Below, one piece after another: positions 1 to 12,960 of a DNA stretch of 64,000 nucleotides; position 1 is the first letter of the stretch; each line of letters starts with the position of its first letter. The notes under the pieces are model-generated. The model saw only the letters and a program-made list of their open reading frames with translations. It made no database searches and was not told where the DNA came from. The stretch lies in the NCBI RefSeq assembly GCF_000321225.1, contig NW_004450465.1, positions 3,629,657-3,693,656 on the forward strand, given 5' to 3'. The stretch comes from Odobenus rosmarus divergens. Taxonomy: Eukaryota; Chordata; Mammalia; Carnivora; Odobenidae. Both the position numbers and the translations under genes were made by a program.

Positions 1-90
1 CCCCCCCCCCCCCAGAACCCTCAGTTTGTTTCTCAGAGTCCATAGTCTCTCATGGTTCGTCTCCCCCTCCGATCACCCCCCAACAACTTC
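1..90 (-). mobile_element. LINE-1 3' UTR fragment (runs off the window edge)
   Basis: The stretch after the opening C-run reads as the reverse complement of the carnivore L1 3' UTR (the block containing CAGTTTGTTTCTCAGAGTC). The same block recurs at 39.82 kb and, on the other strand, at 61.21 kb. The C-run fits the G-rich tract of the L1 3' UTR seen from the opposite strand. The element continues to the left of the window, so its size and insertion ends cannot be judged. Confidence 0.85.
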
Positions 91-2719
91 AAATTCTTTG
101 CAGATGCAGAATTGGTAAATAAATAAACAGATGTATAATGGATGAACAAGTAAATAAAATAAATGCACACTAATTGCAAAATATTCTAGCTATTCTTTAC
201 CATAAGATTATTATTAAACTATCAGGGAAGAAGTTTTGCATTCCATCATGTTTCCCTGAGTGGAATTTGAGACCAGTGTAGTCCTATTTGTAGGTCAGTG
301 CTAGCGACATAGAACCAAAGACAAATTTAGCCATCTTTTCAATATCCTGACACTGGACCTATCACAAAGGGTCTACTTAAAATACTACAATGCTTCTTAA
401 ACAAACATTTTAGAATGATAAGCATTTTACTTCTTATTTTGATGAAGAGCGACGCAGACAAGGGATGGCCAAGAAGCTGGCTCTGTGTTTTATAATATAT
501 AAAACAGGGGAAAGAATTTTGAAACAAATCAAAGACATCTGTCAAAGTCATAAGAGGCTAAATCCTCTTTGTCTCCCATCCTACCGCAATCTTATATACT
601 AGTATGCAAGTTAATTAAGGAAAAAATAACAGATTAGCAAAAGTGACAAAACTGAACATTAAGTAATTCTCAGTTGCAAGAGTCAAAATTATGAAACGAC
701 AAGTGAAAACAGAACAAATCAGGTAATAATTGAACATCATATCCCATTAGGGACACCAGCCATGTTTATATGATCAATCATCTATGATAAAAAAGACATA
801 TCCTGTAGGAGAAGGGTGAAGAGCAAAGATATTTATTTCCCTGTAGGGATATGAACTAGGTAGAAGGGGAAGGGACTCTCAGAAGCATAACTTAAAGCAA
901 TGCTCCCAAATTACTAATGACCAGGAAATTGTAACACTTCTGAAAACGGGAAAAGGGATTTACTCAATTAAGACACCGCCTTCATATCAGTGAGTCAGAG
1001 ACAGAATCACAAAGAGTGAACTCAAATATATAGGTGACAGGTATATTGAACATGCAAAGAACTTTCCATTTACACTTGCCTTAATTTCCGATGCTAACTC
1101 ACTTGTTTTTGAATATAATGGCCCATAAAACAAAAATGAAGGAAAATGCAAGAGGTAATATAAGAGAATAATAAAATGAATCAATTGTCAAAATCTGTTT
1201 GGTTCCCTGATATTCTTAATATAAATAATAATCTCTAAACATTATATTTTATATTGTCTATGGAGATATCCAACTCAGACTTCACTGACATTTGATGAAG
1301 TAATAGTGTCATGTGAAACATTATATGGGCAAAGTAGTTGATAACTTAGACTGTCTATAGAATCAGAATAACACATTCTCTTCCACTTTTGGGGAAACAA
1401 TATATTTGCCCCATCTTCTCAGGTCCACAGGCCCACTTCTGTTTATAGGATGAAACTGTCCATTTGATCTTGGTCAACTTGTAAACAATTCCTTGTAAAT
1501 AGTCTTTTTTGCGCTTTTGTTTTTCAATGCTTACTGATCAAACCTCTCTATTCTTCAGTATATCCATGACTTGATCCTCCCTTTAGCATGTTCAAAGAAT
1601 GAATATCTTAATCTGAAGCCAGGGAGGACTTGTTTTCAATAATTGCATCATTCACATTTGTGGACGTGGCTGCCTGTCTCTTAGGTTCCTAAAGTTGTTC
1701 AGCTGTGCCTTGATTCACATAAAGCGTGCTGTGAAGGTGATTTAAACATCTCCTGGTTTCCTGTCACAAATTAGAGGTGGTAACATCATGCTCATTGAAG
1801 TTTGCTGTACCCCCAACTACAAAAAGGCTGAGGGGAAGGGAAGTATGGACAATAATGCTGCCCATTCTTTCCAGGGCTAAGCTGGGGGTTGGGGTGGAAG
1901 AAGGCCAAGAGCCTCAGAAGATGGGGCAAACACAATTCACTTCATCTACACTGCTGGTGTAAAAAGACTTCCAAGATGTACCTTGCAAATGATTTAGGCT
2001 TTCTGTAGAATTTCTTATCTGCCAACAAGACACAACAGTGTACAAGGAAAGATTTCAAAAACCACCTGTTTTGTCCTGGCTCTGCCTTCACTAGCTCTGA
2101 ATTTGGGCAAAGCACTTGTGTATTTAGCCCTGTTTTCCCATGAATTGGAATGTTCACACATAACCATGTCCCTACTCCTATTTTTGTTCAACTGTTTTCA
2201 AGCTATGTTCTTTAGGAGCGGCTGAGCTTCTGGCTTGGTCTGAAGAGATCCTGGTAATTGCATGGCTCTGCTGGAGATTGTTTTGGAGATGCATGTGTTA
2301 CCCCATTTCTAGCCAAAAAGACATAAAGGAGTTCAGCCTAGAATTATGAGGACATTTTCCTTGCCCTTGAAACAGCTACTCATGCCAGTGCCCATCACTG
2401 TAGAAGGATGTGATTTTTAGAAATGCACTAAACCCTCTTGTGGGCAGAAAGGGTCAAGCTAGAACAACCAAAGTCCACATGGCAAGGACAGAAGAAGGAA
2501 GAGCCTGTGGAGATATCCTTGAGTTAGTGCATTAACAGAGCTTGAGACTTCTTATTATGGGAAATAATCAATTCTTATTGTATAAGTCAGTTGGATTAGT
2601 TTTCCTGTGAAACTTGATACCCAAGCCTCTTACCAGATGGACCAATTCTATAAAATTGGAATTTGAACACCTATATCAGAGTTTTTGAGAAAAGAATAGG
2701 AATATGTATAAGTATTTCA
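91..2719. other. Unassigned AT-rich sequence, no gene seen
   Basis: About 2.6 kb with no repeat family I can name and no open frame above about 70 codons. No splice-flanked open block or CpG-rich segment stands out. Very old repeats may be hidden here. Confidence 0.5.
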
Positions 2720-2890
2720 CATGGTGCTGGTCATATTGCATGTGCTTAGTAAATTTTACCATTGTCATAACTGACAGAGTTGTTATTATCTCCTAATATT
2801 TCAGAGTAGGAAAGTTCAAACTAGACAAGTGAAGTGATTTGCCCAAGGTCACATAGTGAGCAAGTAGTAAAGCAACAAAGAGTCTCAAAT
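2720..2890 (-). repeat. MIR SINE relic
   Basis: The core 'aagtgatttgcccaaggtc' followed by 'acatagtgagcaagtagtaa' matches the reverse complement of the MIR central domain (the TGACCTTGGGCAAG block). The copy is diverged and its ends are approximate. Confidence 0.75.
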
Positions 2891-5800
2891 TTTTAGACTC
2901 CTGCAAGACAATATGCTTTTTTGCCTCATTGTGTAGGCCTCCTCTGTTAGAAAGTATCTCTACTCATCACCATCACCTTCATGGGCCCTAAATTTTATAC
3001 AGTTACTTTTTCACTTTCTAAAATAATGGAACACTAGATAGTCCTTTGATTTAATTTCTCTCTCCTTGTAAGAAGTTTGTTTTATTTTTCACGTGCTTAC
3101 ATTCATCTTCATGTTTTCTCCTGAGGAAGTAGGAAAACAAAACACTCCATTTTAAGAGCCGGAAAATCGAAAGCAAAAAAGTAAAGGCTACATACTTTGT
3201 TGTTTCACATAATAAATGCTAAGCCTTCAGGTCAACTCATTTCTTTTCCATTTCACTATGTGTATTTTTCTACAATGAGAAGAGAGCCAGAAATTGTGGA
3301 GCTATATCCCAAGGGTAGAGCTTGGACTATGGGGAGAGGTAGGTGAAAGAACATTAGGAAAAAAAGTACCCCATGTTGTCACTTCATTTGCTCCAATTTT
3401 CTAACTTTTCCACAAATTGAAGCAGCTGCTAAGTTTTAGTGTTCCTGATGATGTCTTAGATGTCTGGAAAAAGTCATTTCACATGAGTTTTGTTTATAAT
3501 AGTTTGAGTTTCTTTGATTTTTATGTTTTGTCCTGACCTTATGGTTTCAGGACAAGACTGGTTGTTAAATCTCACAGAATTTCCTAGTATATTTGTGCTT
3601 TGCAAAGAAACGAAGCTGTCTCTGTCAACTTAACTATGTGTTACTGTGCAGTGGAAATCATGAAATGTGGCATTATTCTTTTGTAGAGTCATCTCCCAAA
3701 GAAGTAGTGTTCTTTCATTAAAATTTTAAAAAATTACTTTAGAGACTTAGGGCTTTGGAGTTGCCTGAGAATTAGACAAGCTGGAAAAATGTTTCTCTAA
3801 AATTATCAAGAGCTTATTCAGTTAAATAAGTTAATGTGTCCTCATCACAGTTCCCTGCAATTTCAGAGTCAGGGTGGTAGGACACAGAAATTCACCTACC
3901 AGTGCCCCATGCCAAGTAAACCATGGGAAAAATTAAATCCTCCTACAAAGCTGATTACATCCACTCATATCTGTAGTGGTTTGAATTATTGATTCCCCCA
4001 AATCATTCCATCTCAGATACATAGTCTAAGGTAGTATTTCCCTCACCAGTGGTTGGTCTAGTCGTGGGTATGTGAAGCAAATGAGGCAGGAGGGGAAGCT
4101 AGGGGATTAGGAAGATGGAAGATGGGGGGGATTCTGGGATGAATGAGCTACAGACATTTTATCTTAGGCTGAGTTCCCTAAAGAATTGATGAAGAATTCA
4201 ATGTGGACCTTTATGAAACATATTTACTGAGAGCAAGCTCTCTGGAGAGTGGTAATGAGAGAAGCAGAAAAAGGTGTAGAAGAAAAGCTAAGCAAGAATG
4301 TGTTCTCAGTGGGTGAATGGCTTCAGCATTGTCCTACAGGAAAACCTGGAACAAAAATTGCACCTGAGGTTGGTTCTACCTTGAGGCAAAGGGCTGACCT
4401 TTTGTTCTCCCTTGTGAGTCAGTCATTAGCTGCTGGTTGCCACTTTCTCTTACCCCGCCCTGGAATGAAGGGGCATTACCTCCTAGACAGGGTGCCTTCT
4501 ATTTGACCAAATGCAATTCTCACAGCAGCTTGGGGACAAGTGTGAAGGGGATCTGAGCAAGACATCAGCAGCATTCCCTACTGATATGATAGGCAAACCT
4601 GCTGTGGGTCTGAGGATACCCTCACATAGGAGAGGGCAGGTCCAATTCACCACATGGAAATGGAACAGAGCCTTGGCAGACTCAACATACTCCAGACTTC
4701 CTTTTATATGAGATAAATTGCAGAAGCCACCTAGACTTATCTTCTGTTCCTTGTCATCAAAATATTCTGGCTTAATACATATAAAGAGGTGACGTTTCAC
4801 ATATTACTATTGTAATAGGTGTACCTGGAAATAAAACATTCAAAGGGCAGACAGATATAAATCAAAATATGTCTTCTCCCTGTCCCCCACCCATAGCCAT
4901 AAGTTGACTATTTTGATTCTTCTCATCTTTCCTCCATAACACAAAGGATTGTGCTTATTATATTTCTATCTCTTTATCAATTCTAAGTAGTATCTATTGA
5001 CCTCTTGCCATTCAACATGAGAAATTTAGCTCATTGATATTACCCCTACTTTCCTGCTCTTCTGCCTAATGTTTATCAGTTATGTGTATTTCTTATGTCT
5101 TTATTTTCTTATGTTGGGACTTAAAAAATAAATTTATTGCTCTTTAATGGATTCATTAACTTCAGATGGTTTCTGATTCCCCAGATATAATATGTGGCAA
5201 GGTGTGTGTCTGCACCTCTTCCTTGACCTTTCTCCTTGCTCTAGATCAAAACTTTGCTCTGCTCTACCATTTTCATGTTGTTAAGGTTTATAACAGTCCT
5301 ATTTCTCCATAACCCTTATAGCAGTCCTTGTTTAAGCCCACCGCTCCAAGTCACTGTATACTTCTAGAGGTCAGAAGTCCAAATAAATAAATTTAATTAA
5401 ATATTATAATAAATTTTAATAAATAAATCTTCTGTTGCAGATAGAAGAATGGATTTAAGGGGAGGTGACCAGAATGAGGACTTGTCCAGTGAGGATTTGA
5501 ACCAATGGGAGAATAAATGGGAACATAGCATAAAGAGTAAAGAAGGAGAGAGAGATTTAAGGAACAGTTAGGAAATGAAATCAGCAAAACATGGTCATTG
5601 ATGAAAGTGGGGTTAAGTGAAAAGGAGGAAATAAATGACATCCCAAGGTGTCTAGCCTGGTGACTGCTGTAGCCACTGATGGGCCAAAGGCCAACAGGAG
5701 ATGGAAGGGACAAGCAGAGTTGATAAGTTCAAATTGGGAGATCCAGAGTTTATGGTATCTGTGGGGTATTTAAGAAGAAATAGACAACAAACACTTGGCT

Positions 5801-5921
5801 TTAGAAGTCTGAAGATTTGTGAGGATAAACTTGGGCTAAAGGTGCCTATGGAGCTGTCATCAGGGTATTTATTGTAGGTGCAGGTAAAACCACAAGATTT
5901 CCCAGAAGGAGGTGCATGACA
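2891..5921. other. Unassigned sequence, possible old LTR at 3.97-4.5 kb
   Basis: No coding exon is supported; open frames at 4.25-4.51 kb (+) and 4.48-4.80 kb (-) reach only 85 and 105 codons and overlap one another. The piece beginning 'gtggtttgaattattgattc' near 3.97 kb has the look of a MaLR LTR start, but I could not align the remainder. Confidence 0.4.
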
Positions 5922-6442
5922 GTGGTAGACCAATAATGCCCCCCAAAGATGTCCATGTCATAATCCCTGGAACCTGTGAATACATTACCTTATACAGCAA
6001 AAGACTTTGCAGACATGAATAGGGTAAGGATCTGGAGATGGGGAGATTATCTTGGATAATCCAAGTAAGTCCAGTGTAATCACAAAGGTCCTTACAAGAG
6101 GAAGGGGGAAGGTCAGAGTCAGGGTAGCAAATATGATGGCAGAAGTCAGAGGGAGATTCAAAAATGCTACCCTGCTGGCTTTAGTGATGGAGGAAGAGGA
6201 AAACAGCCAAGGAAAAGCAGGCAGCCACTACAAGCTGCACAAGGCAAGCAAACAAAATCTTTCCCCCTCCATGCACCCTCCCCCTTCCTCCAGAAGGAAT
6301 CAGCCCTGCCAACACCTTGACTTGAGCCCAGTGGGACTGATTTTGAACTTCTGCCCTCCGGTATCATGAAACAATAAATTTGTGTTGATTTAAGCCCCTA
6401 CATTTATGCTAGTTTGTTATAGCAGCAATAAAAGACTAATAC
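5922..6442 (+). mobile_element. MLT1-type solo LTR (ERVL-MaLR)
   Basis: Near-continuous similarity to the MLT1 LTR: 'ccccccaaagatgtccatgt' at the 5' side, then 'ctggagatggggagattat', the 'tcctta' block before a purine-rich centre, 'cagccctgccaacaccttga', and a 3' end reading 'agcagcaataaaagactaat'. No internal retroviral sequence is attached, so it is a solo LTR. The 105-codon open frame at 6.05-6.37 kb is inside this LTR and is not a gene. Confidence 0.85.
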
Positions 6443-7035
6443 TGTGACCTTATGTGAGTCACTTGACATCTACTTGACTCCATTAATTCTGTCATTCCAA
6501 AATTGTGTACTGAATAGCTACTCTGTACCAATAAAATTGACTTTAGAAACCAACAGAATAGTGAAAAAGAAAGAAATAATTGTAAATACAGTGTGAGACG
6601 GGCTGACATAAATAGAACTTTGTAAGAGAACCAGGGGGTCAGACAGGATGGAGGGGTCAATTTTCTCAAGGATAAGAGATGAGGAAGGCCTCACCAAGGT
6701 GATGAAGGTTAGTTGAGGCCAACGGACCTGTAAAAATCACTAGTGGATCTCTGAGACTCCTCATAAAGGCAAAATTCTGAGATCAGCAGGCCCTTTTTAA
6801 ATGGAGTGACTAATTGCAAGACATCGTGGGAAATAGGCAGCCATTGTGGACTGAAGTAAATGACTTGCTCAATTACTTTTTCTGATTTTCTCTACTTATC
6901 ATGACTCACACTTCTCTCCTCTGGATGATCCCTGTGGATGGGGACATTTACCATAGCCTGTCATTCTTAACAACTGAAGTAATTAAAATTAATTATACGT
7001 CTATAATTAGAAGTTGTTGTTCTTTATTTATTTAC
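6443..7035. other. Unassigned sequence
   Basis: Nothing recognisable except a short inverted repeat (taattata / tataatta) near 6.99-7.01 kb. No coding evidence. Confidence 0.45.
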
Positions 7036-7426
7036 TATTAGTTTTCTACCAAAAACTGGGTGGCTAAAAGCAATAGAAATTTACTGTCTCACAGTTCTGG
7101 AGTCTAGAGGTCCAAAATCAGGGTGCTGGCAGGGCTGTGCTCCCTCTGAGGGCTGTAGGGGAAAATCCTTCCTTGCCTCTTCAAGCTTCTGGTACTTGGT
7201 TGAATGGCTTCACATTGTCATCCCTTTGTGTCTCTGTGTCCAAAGTTTCCGTTTTTATAAAGACTAGCCATATTGGATTAAAGCCCACCCCGAATGATCT
7301 AATTTTAACTTATTGCCTCTATAAAGATCCTATTCTCAGGTAAGGTCTCCTTCTGGAATAGCAGAGGTTAGGATTCCAACATATGTCTTTTCTTCTGGTG
7401 GAGGGACAAAATTCAACTCATCACAA
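7036..7426 (-). mobile_element. MLT1A-type solo LTR (ERVL-MaLR)
   Basis: Reads as the reverse complement of the MLT1 subtype that ends in 'gcaaactaataca'. It starts 'attagttttctaccaaaaac', contains 'ctcacagttctggagtctag' and 'ccatattggattaaagccca', and closes with 'gacaaaattcaactcatcac'. The 68-codon frame inside it is incidental. Confidence 0.85.
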
Positions 7427-8445
7427 TTGATGACCTCAGTTCATTTATACTTATGAATGGACTAGAAAGAGCTGATATATTAAGAAGCTAATTTGTCTTT
7501 TCCTACGCAGAGGAAAAAACTGTGATTAGAAATTTGACAATAGTTAGGAAAAGAGCAAGACAATGTCGGGAAAAAACATGCAAATAATGCAACTAGTGAC
7601 AAAATAATTTTACTGTTTTTAAACCCATATTAAATTTTCTATTTAAATATTTTTTAAAGTTTTCCATCTCTTTTAGAAGTTTGTGATGTCACTCAAGATT
7701 TTTATAAATACAAGTTATTTCATAAAGTAATCTGAATCTGAATTTAGATGAAAATAACTAATGGATGCAGAATTGTTCTCACATAAGGAAGCATAAAAGT
7801 TGATGGTGAGGTTGGAAGGCTGCAAGAGGAAAAAGAGAGGATCAGTAACATTGGGATACCCTGCTTCTTGTCTTATCCTAGGCTCTCCCTCAGGAAAAGG
7901 GAAGGAAGGAGTAAGAATTCAGAAGAGCGGGAAGCTAACCTTTGGGGAATGCATTTCTCAGCAGGACAGTTTTAGAGGCTGCTAGGATGACACTCTGTGG
8001 GAAATCATCACAGCTGGAGAGAGTTCCTGGGGAACAGTAAAGCTGGGCTGCTTCTCATGCATGGGGCCACCCCGAAGCACCAGGGTGTGGCCAGGAGAGG
8101 AACAGCAACTCTAAGTACATCCAACGGAACAAGCTGCAGGCATATGCTGATCAGATGTGCTTTAGACAGGAGTTAAAACAAGAGAAACATAGCTGTGAAT
8201 GAATAACAGAGACACTTAAGCTTTAATATTCTTCCTCCGATCTGCTTTCTAGAGTCCTTTATTTTTACTCTTCAATGTGTATGCCTTCATTTTGTCAAAA
8301 TAATGAACAGAACTATGAAAACAGGGAGTCAACTTGAAAAAATAAGTCAATTGAAAAGATAAGGCTATCACTAAGACACCTTCTTTCTTCTGTTCACAGT
8401 AGACTGTAATTATCAGTGAAGTAACACATGGTTCCTTGAATATTT
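7427..8445. other. Unassigned sequence
   Basis: About 1 kb with no named repeat and only a 61-codon frame at 7.80-7.99 kb. No exon-like structure recognised. Confidence 0.45.
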
Positions 8446-8725
8446 ATTAGTTTGCTGTGACTGCTGGCATTCCTTGGCTTGTGGCCACATCACTCCATAT
8501 CTGCCTCTGTGTTCACAGTCCTGTCTCCTCTTCTGTCTGTTTCCCTGCTGCCTCCATCTCACAAGAGTACACATAACTGCACTTAGGGCCCTTTGGCTGA
8601 TCTGATCTCAAAATCCTTTACTTAGCTACATCTGCAAAGACCCTTTCTCCAAATCAGGTCACATTTACAGGTCCCAGGGAGTAGGACCTCATGTGCTTGA
8701 GGGACATAATTCCAGCTATTACATA
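8446..8725 (-). mobile_element. MLT1-type LTR, internally shortened
   Basis: Starts with 'attagtttgctgtgactgct' and carries 'cattccttggcttgtggcca' and 'ccctttctccaaatcaggtc', the order expected for a minus-strand MLT1 LTR. The 'acagttctggaggctag' block expected after the start is absent, so an internal deletion is likely. Confidence 0.8.
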
Positions 8726-8779
8726 TTTACAGTTTGCAAAACTAAAATTATTACACAATGATGGTAAATACTCAAGGTA

Positions 8780-9010
8780 GTATTGAGTGGTGTTACATAA
8801 AGTTAGGTCTAGAATCATCAGACTTGGGTTCAATTCCCCGCTCTCTAGCTATTACGTATGTGACTTTGAGCAGGTAATTTCATAGATCTGTACCTCACAG
8901 TACAGATGGGGCCAATATTACCACCTCCATGGAAGGGTTTCAGGGAGGAATAAGTGAAATAATGCACTTAAAATATTAAGCAAGTGATTTGCAATTAGCA
9001 AGCTTTCAAT
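8780..9010 (+). repeat. MIR SINE relic
   Basis: Order of blocks follows MIR on the plus strand: 'gacttgggttcaattcc', 'ctagctattacgtatgtgac', a degraded 'cctca' region and 'ggaataagtgaaataatgca'. Heavily diverged. Confidence 0.7.
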
Positions 9011-10224
9011 ATCATCTATTGATAAAATTAGTAAGAACAGCAGTGGAAGAGCTCTGTGAAATTTCCAATATTATCACCAGTTATGTTCTTTTATATTTAA
9101 AATTACTTCCTCTTGAATTACAGAAAAAAAAGGTAGAGACCAGCTGAGTACTTTTAGTCTGAAGAAAAGACATCAGAATAACGTTTATAAAATAATAGGA
9201 TCAATACACCAGAAGTAAGAGGTGCCATGGACAGAGATACTGAATATGAACACATGGGGACTTCAGCCTCAATCGTTTGCCTCACAGCAACACAAATACA
9301 GAATCAATTTCCAAGAAAAAGTACAAAATCAAATCGCAGAAATGCTTTTAAACCAGTAGACTTTAATTGCTTAAAGGATGACTAAAGGAGAAGCCATAAT
9401 TTTAGATTAAAATGGAAAAAATGATATGATTGTTAGTCTAAGCAGCCCCTTTTAGTGCCCACAGTCATTACATTTTTTAAGGTAATAAGAAATACTATCA
9501 CTGTAGAGAAAGATCCTGTAGAATTCTGTCACTTCTTTAAGGCAGCAATTTGTGAAGCTACCCAGGATGGAGCATGTTCTCATCAGCAGGCAGAAGTGTA
9601 TGGCGATTTCATGCTGGTGAAATCGATTTCTTACCCATTCTTTTCTTTTTCATCTAGAGTTGAAGGAAATTTTGAGAGGAAGACAGGGGTTCAAATCTAT
9701 TTCAAATCAACTGTAAATTTGCTTTTGGAGAAGACTGTGGGTGAAGTTTGGTGAATATATAGGAAGTCAGTTTTAGGGGAAGAATTCACCGGAAGCACAC
9801 AACAGTTACTCAGAATGACCAAATCAGCTAAATATCTCTCCTTATCAACTTTACATACAAAGGGGTTGCATTCAACATGAAGTCTGCTTTTTTCCCCTAA
9901 AATTATGTATGAATGGCAGTGTTTTGCAGGAGAACAGGATCTCTATGGGAAGCTTTATTTGCCCCGTGCTGATGTAGGAATCAGCAATGCCACTCCCATT
10001 CCAGTCTTACCTTTAGCAGCTCTTCTCAATTTCCTTGTCAACCACAATCACTTCCCTGACACCAACTTCCAATGGGATTCTTCGTGCTGCTTCCCTGTAA
10101 CTGAATTACTGAAAAACCTCCTGTTGTAACCATCAGCACGCCTTTTTATTAGAGTCAACATTATTATTCATCCTAACAGAGGAGGCCAGATTGTGAAAAA
10201 AACCTTGTAACAACAATTTCCCAT
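9011..10224. other. Unassigned sequence
   Basis: Contains a 99-codon frame (9455-9754, +) and a 74-codon frame (9905-10129, +) with no recognisable domain; neither has convincing splice sites. I treat both as chance. Confidence 0.4.
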
Positions 10225-10320
10225 GTTGGGAGAGTTTGATTCAGCAGCTTTGCTATAAGGCTCAGGAATCTGGATTTCTTAAAATCTCTCTAGTAGCTTG
10301 ATTTATATGATGTTTTCTGG
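10225..10320 (+). repeat. MER5-like hAT (Charlie) fragment
   Basis: 'gtttgattcagcagctttgc' followed by 'ctcaggaatctggatttctt' resembles the centre of a MER5-type nonautonomous hAT element. Only the core is readable, so the assignment is tentative. Confidence 0.45.
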
Positions 10321-10437
10321 TCATTTAGGTAAATCAACGTGCAGGTTGTATAAGAACCTTCTCCCTAGAAGAGTGAGAGACACTCTAGAAGCACCTTGTG
10401 ACTTCTAGTGCCCTGGATGTGGTAATATTTATACCTC

Positions 10438-10439
10438 GT

Positions 10440-10470
<31 letters not shown>
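10438..10470. repeat. (TG)n microsatellite
   Basis: A GT/TG dinucleotide run of about 33 bases with one interruption (TGTATG) near its start. Confidence 0.95.
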
Positions 10471-10829
10471 AGCACATCTATGTATTTTAGAGTGTGGGTA
10501 ATAATGCCTATTTATTTCTAGATAGTTGGAAAAATCTTGATTTAGACTGTTAGTGGAAATGAGGAAGCAAAATTAAGCCCCCTAATAACTCAAGAGCTTT
10601 AAAATTATTTGAGAATTGATTCCAGTGACAAAGATAGATTGTTAGAGACACAGAAAAAATAACAAAGGATGAATCCGTCTAGAATATCATAACCACCCAT
10701 GTTCTTAATCTTTTTCACTTCCTTCTATGCATGATATTTTATGGATTCCATATATTTTTGAAGCTCTCTTCAATTGTTTTTTAGGGTAGAGTTGCCAGTA
10801 ACTAACAACGATAAGATTAGTAATGATAC

Positions 10830-11050
10830 TAGCAACAGTTGACATCATCTGTTAAATTGAACGTCTGTTAAGTTCCAGACACTATGGCAAGCACTTTACA
10901 TATAATATATCTAAAGTCACAACTACCTTATCAGAAGGATATCATTACTCTTCCCATTTTACTGAAGAGGAAACTGAGTACTGAGCTTCCAAAAAGTTAA
11001 GTCATGCAACTAAAAAGTGGTTGGATCGATCCCTTGAAATCTGATTTCAA
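10830..11050 (-). repeat. MIR SINE relic
   Basis: 'cttcccattttactgaagag' leading into 'gaaactgag', then 'gttaagtcatgcaac', is the reverse complement of the MIR centre. The flanking 'ccagacactatggcaagcac' is the MIR 3' side. The copy ends just before the SINE at 11.1 kb. Confidence 0.8.
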
Positions 11051-11109
11051 CATTTACGACTTCTATTAAATGAATAAAATCATTTATATTTAAAGAAATG
11101 GCCTTTTAG

Positions 11110-11331
11110 GGGCATCTGTGTGGCTCAGTCAGTTGAGCAACCGACTCTTGATTTTGGCTCAGGTCGTGATCTCAGGGTTGTGGGATCAAGCCCCTCATCA
11201 GTCTCCGGGCTCAGTGGGGAGTCTGCTTGAGGGTTCTCTCCCTCCTTCTCCCTCTGCCTCTGCCCCCTCTCCCTCAAAGCACACACTTTCTCTCACTCTC
11301 TCAAATAAAACAAAAAAATCTTATAAAAATA
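11110..11331 (+). mobile_element. CAN-SINE (carnivore tRNA-Lys SINE), older copy
   Basis: Has the tRNA-like head (ggcatctgtgtggctcagt), TC-rich middle, AAATAAAA region and A-rich tail. An 18-base target duplication flanks it at 11092-11109 and 11332-11349 with one mismatch. The body is diverged ('gttgagcaaccgactcttga'), so this is an older subfamily than the copies near 55-60 kb. Confidence 0.97.
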
Positions 11332-11349
11332 AAAGAAATGGCATTTTAG

Positions 11350-12438
11350 AGCCCAGGTTTTTTTGCAACTTGGCAAAGTTTTGCCTCAGGACATAACGCC
11401 ATGAGACTAGATTTTTGTTACGGCATACAGTATTTATACTATGTCTGCTTCCCAAAGGAATTTGGGTTGGTTTACAAGAACAGACACATATATGCTAGAG
11501 GAAAACAATCTAAGAATGAGAATCTTTAACAACAGAAGGGAGTATGAATAGTTCCCACCAGAAGACCTACTTGAAATGAAACCACTGTGATTCAGAACTA
11601 CGTCTTGACCACTGAGACACAAGAGTGATCAACCTGAGTTTGCAGATTAACTTTCTTTTTCCTTTTTTTTTTCTTTTTTGTTTTCTGAATGTAGTGAGAA
11701 GATTTCTTGAGATATTAATCTTGGAAATGCTTCTTTTTTCGAAATTTCGCCATGGAAATGATCAGAAAGAGAAGAGAATCAGGTCGCATTTCTGGGAGGC
11801 TGCACAAGGGCCTCTGGGGGATGGGTATCATGAACACAGAGGAGGTCACGGGTCTCAGAGAGAAGGTCCTGCCTGATGCAGCCACGTGAGACCTGGGGAC
11901 TTCCCTCTGCTCTTAGACAAAGGAACCATGTCCACCTTCTGATTTGGGCTGCCTGCATGTCTTCTATGGTACATTCAGCAGAAGGTCCCCTGCCTGTGTT
12001 GCTGGAAACTCGTCCCGTGAGAGCAACAGCTTTGCCAACAACCTGGGACATGAGGCAGACTCCTTGATCCTTCGAGGGGGTGGGAATGGTGTGGGATAAA
12101 AAGCCCCAGCACAAAAATGAAAGGGAAACCAATCCTACAATATCACTGACATAGGAGGAATTTAGTGCTTCAACACACACACACACACACACACACACAG
12201 TGATTTTTTTTTAGAACACATTGAATATTGCCATAAGAAATATATCCTTTCATATTTCATTTTTCATTTAAAAAATCACTTTCACATGGGGTATGAATAG
12301 TGTAATAGAAATTTTTTAAAGGATGCAGAAACACATTTCAATAAACAGTATCTTATTCCCTATTTTGAACTGTAGTTCACTGGAGGCCTTTGTATGATAA
12401 ATTAAATCAGAGCAGTTCAGATATGTTTCTTTCGGGCT
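11350..12438. other. Unassigned sequence with a CA repeat
   Basis: No gene seen. The 139-codon minus frame (11779-12198) starts inside the CA run, which supplies its poly-Cys/Val N-terminus, so I discount it. A T-rich run lies at about 11.65-11.68 kb. Confidence 0.45.
12173..12198. repeat. (AC)n microsatellite
   Basis: Thirteen uninterrupted AC units. Confidence 0.97.
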
Positions 12439-12439
12439 A

Positions 12440-12626
12440 CCCAGCTTAATGAGAAGTTACCACCTCGGGCAGCAATTGTGCATTAGAATCTCCTGGGAGG
12501 CTTGTAAAACCAGCTTGCCAGGCCCCACCTCTAAATTCAGTAGGTCTGGGGTGGGCCCCAATAATATACATTTCTAACAAGTTCCCAGATGCTGTTGCTT
12601 CTGCTGGTCTGGGACCACACTTCGAG
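12440..12626 (+). repeat. MER5A hAT-Charlie nonautonomous DNA transposon
   Basis: Strong match in order: 'cattagaatctcctgggagg', 'ccaggccccacctctaaatt', 'cagtaggtctggggtgggcc', 'catttctaacaagttcccag', 'ctggtctgggaccacacttc' and 'gagaagcattga'. This is the best preserved of the MER5A-like copies here. Confidence 0.9.
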
Positions 12627-12774
12627 AAGCATTGACTTGGAAGACTTAAGAACTTGAATTTTTAACATATCCCTTAAGATTTGTCACAAATGCTGATGGC
12701 CTCACTTTGAACGGACACTTCACAAAGGTTGGGGTTAAGCAAACACACGTTAAGTATTTTCTCCTGGTTAAGCA

Positions 12775-12960
12775 GTGGCCTAGGTTATGCGCTTAATCCT
12801 TACAACTATCCCATCAAGTAAGGTAGTATTATTAGCCTCATATTTCAGATTGGGAAGCAGAGGCACAGAAAGGTTAAGTGACTTGCCCACAGTCATAGTC
12901 GGTAGATAACAGAACTAGGATTTGAGGCCAGATTTTCTCTTTGTTTCTTGTAACTATGAT
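12775..12960 (-). repeat. MIR SINE relic
   Basis: 'gaagcagaggcacagaaagg' then 'ttaagtgacttgcccacagt' and 'agaactaggatttgaggcca' match minus-strand MIR well. The end of the 149-codon minus frame at 12874-13323 lies within it, which argues against that frame being a gene. Confidence 0.85.

Noticed and set aside
1..13. C13 run at the window edge as a possible telomeric or assembly-gap artefact
   Set aside because: The L1 3' UTR has a G-rich tract at just this position, so the run fits the minus-strand L1.
6052..6369. 105-codon plus-strand frame
   Set aside because: Lies wholly within an MLT1 LTR.
11779..12198. 139-codon minus-strand open frame with a Cys/Val-repeat start
   Set aside because: The N-terminus is simply the translated (AC)n microsatellite; the rest has no recognisable domain.
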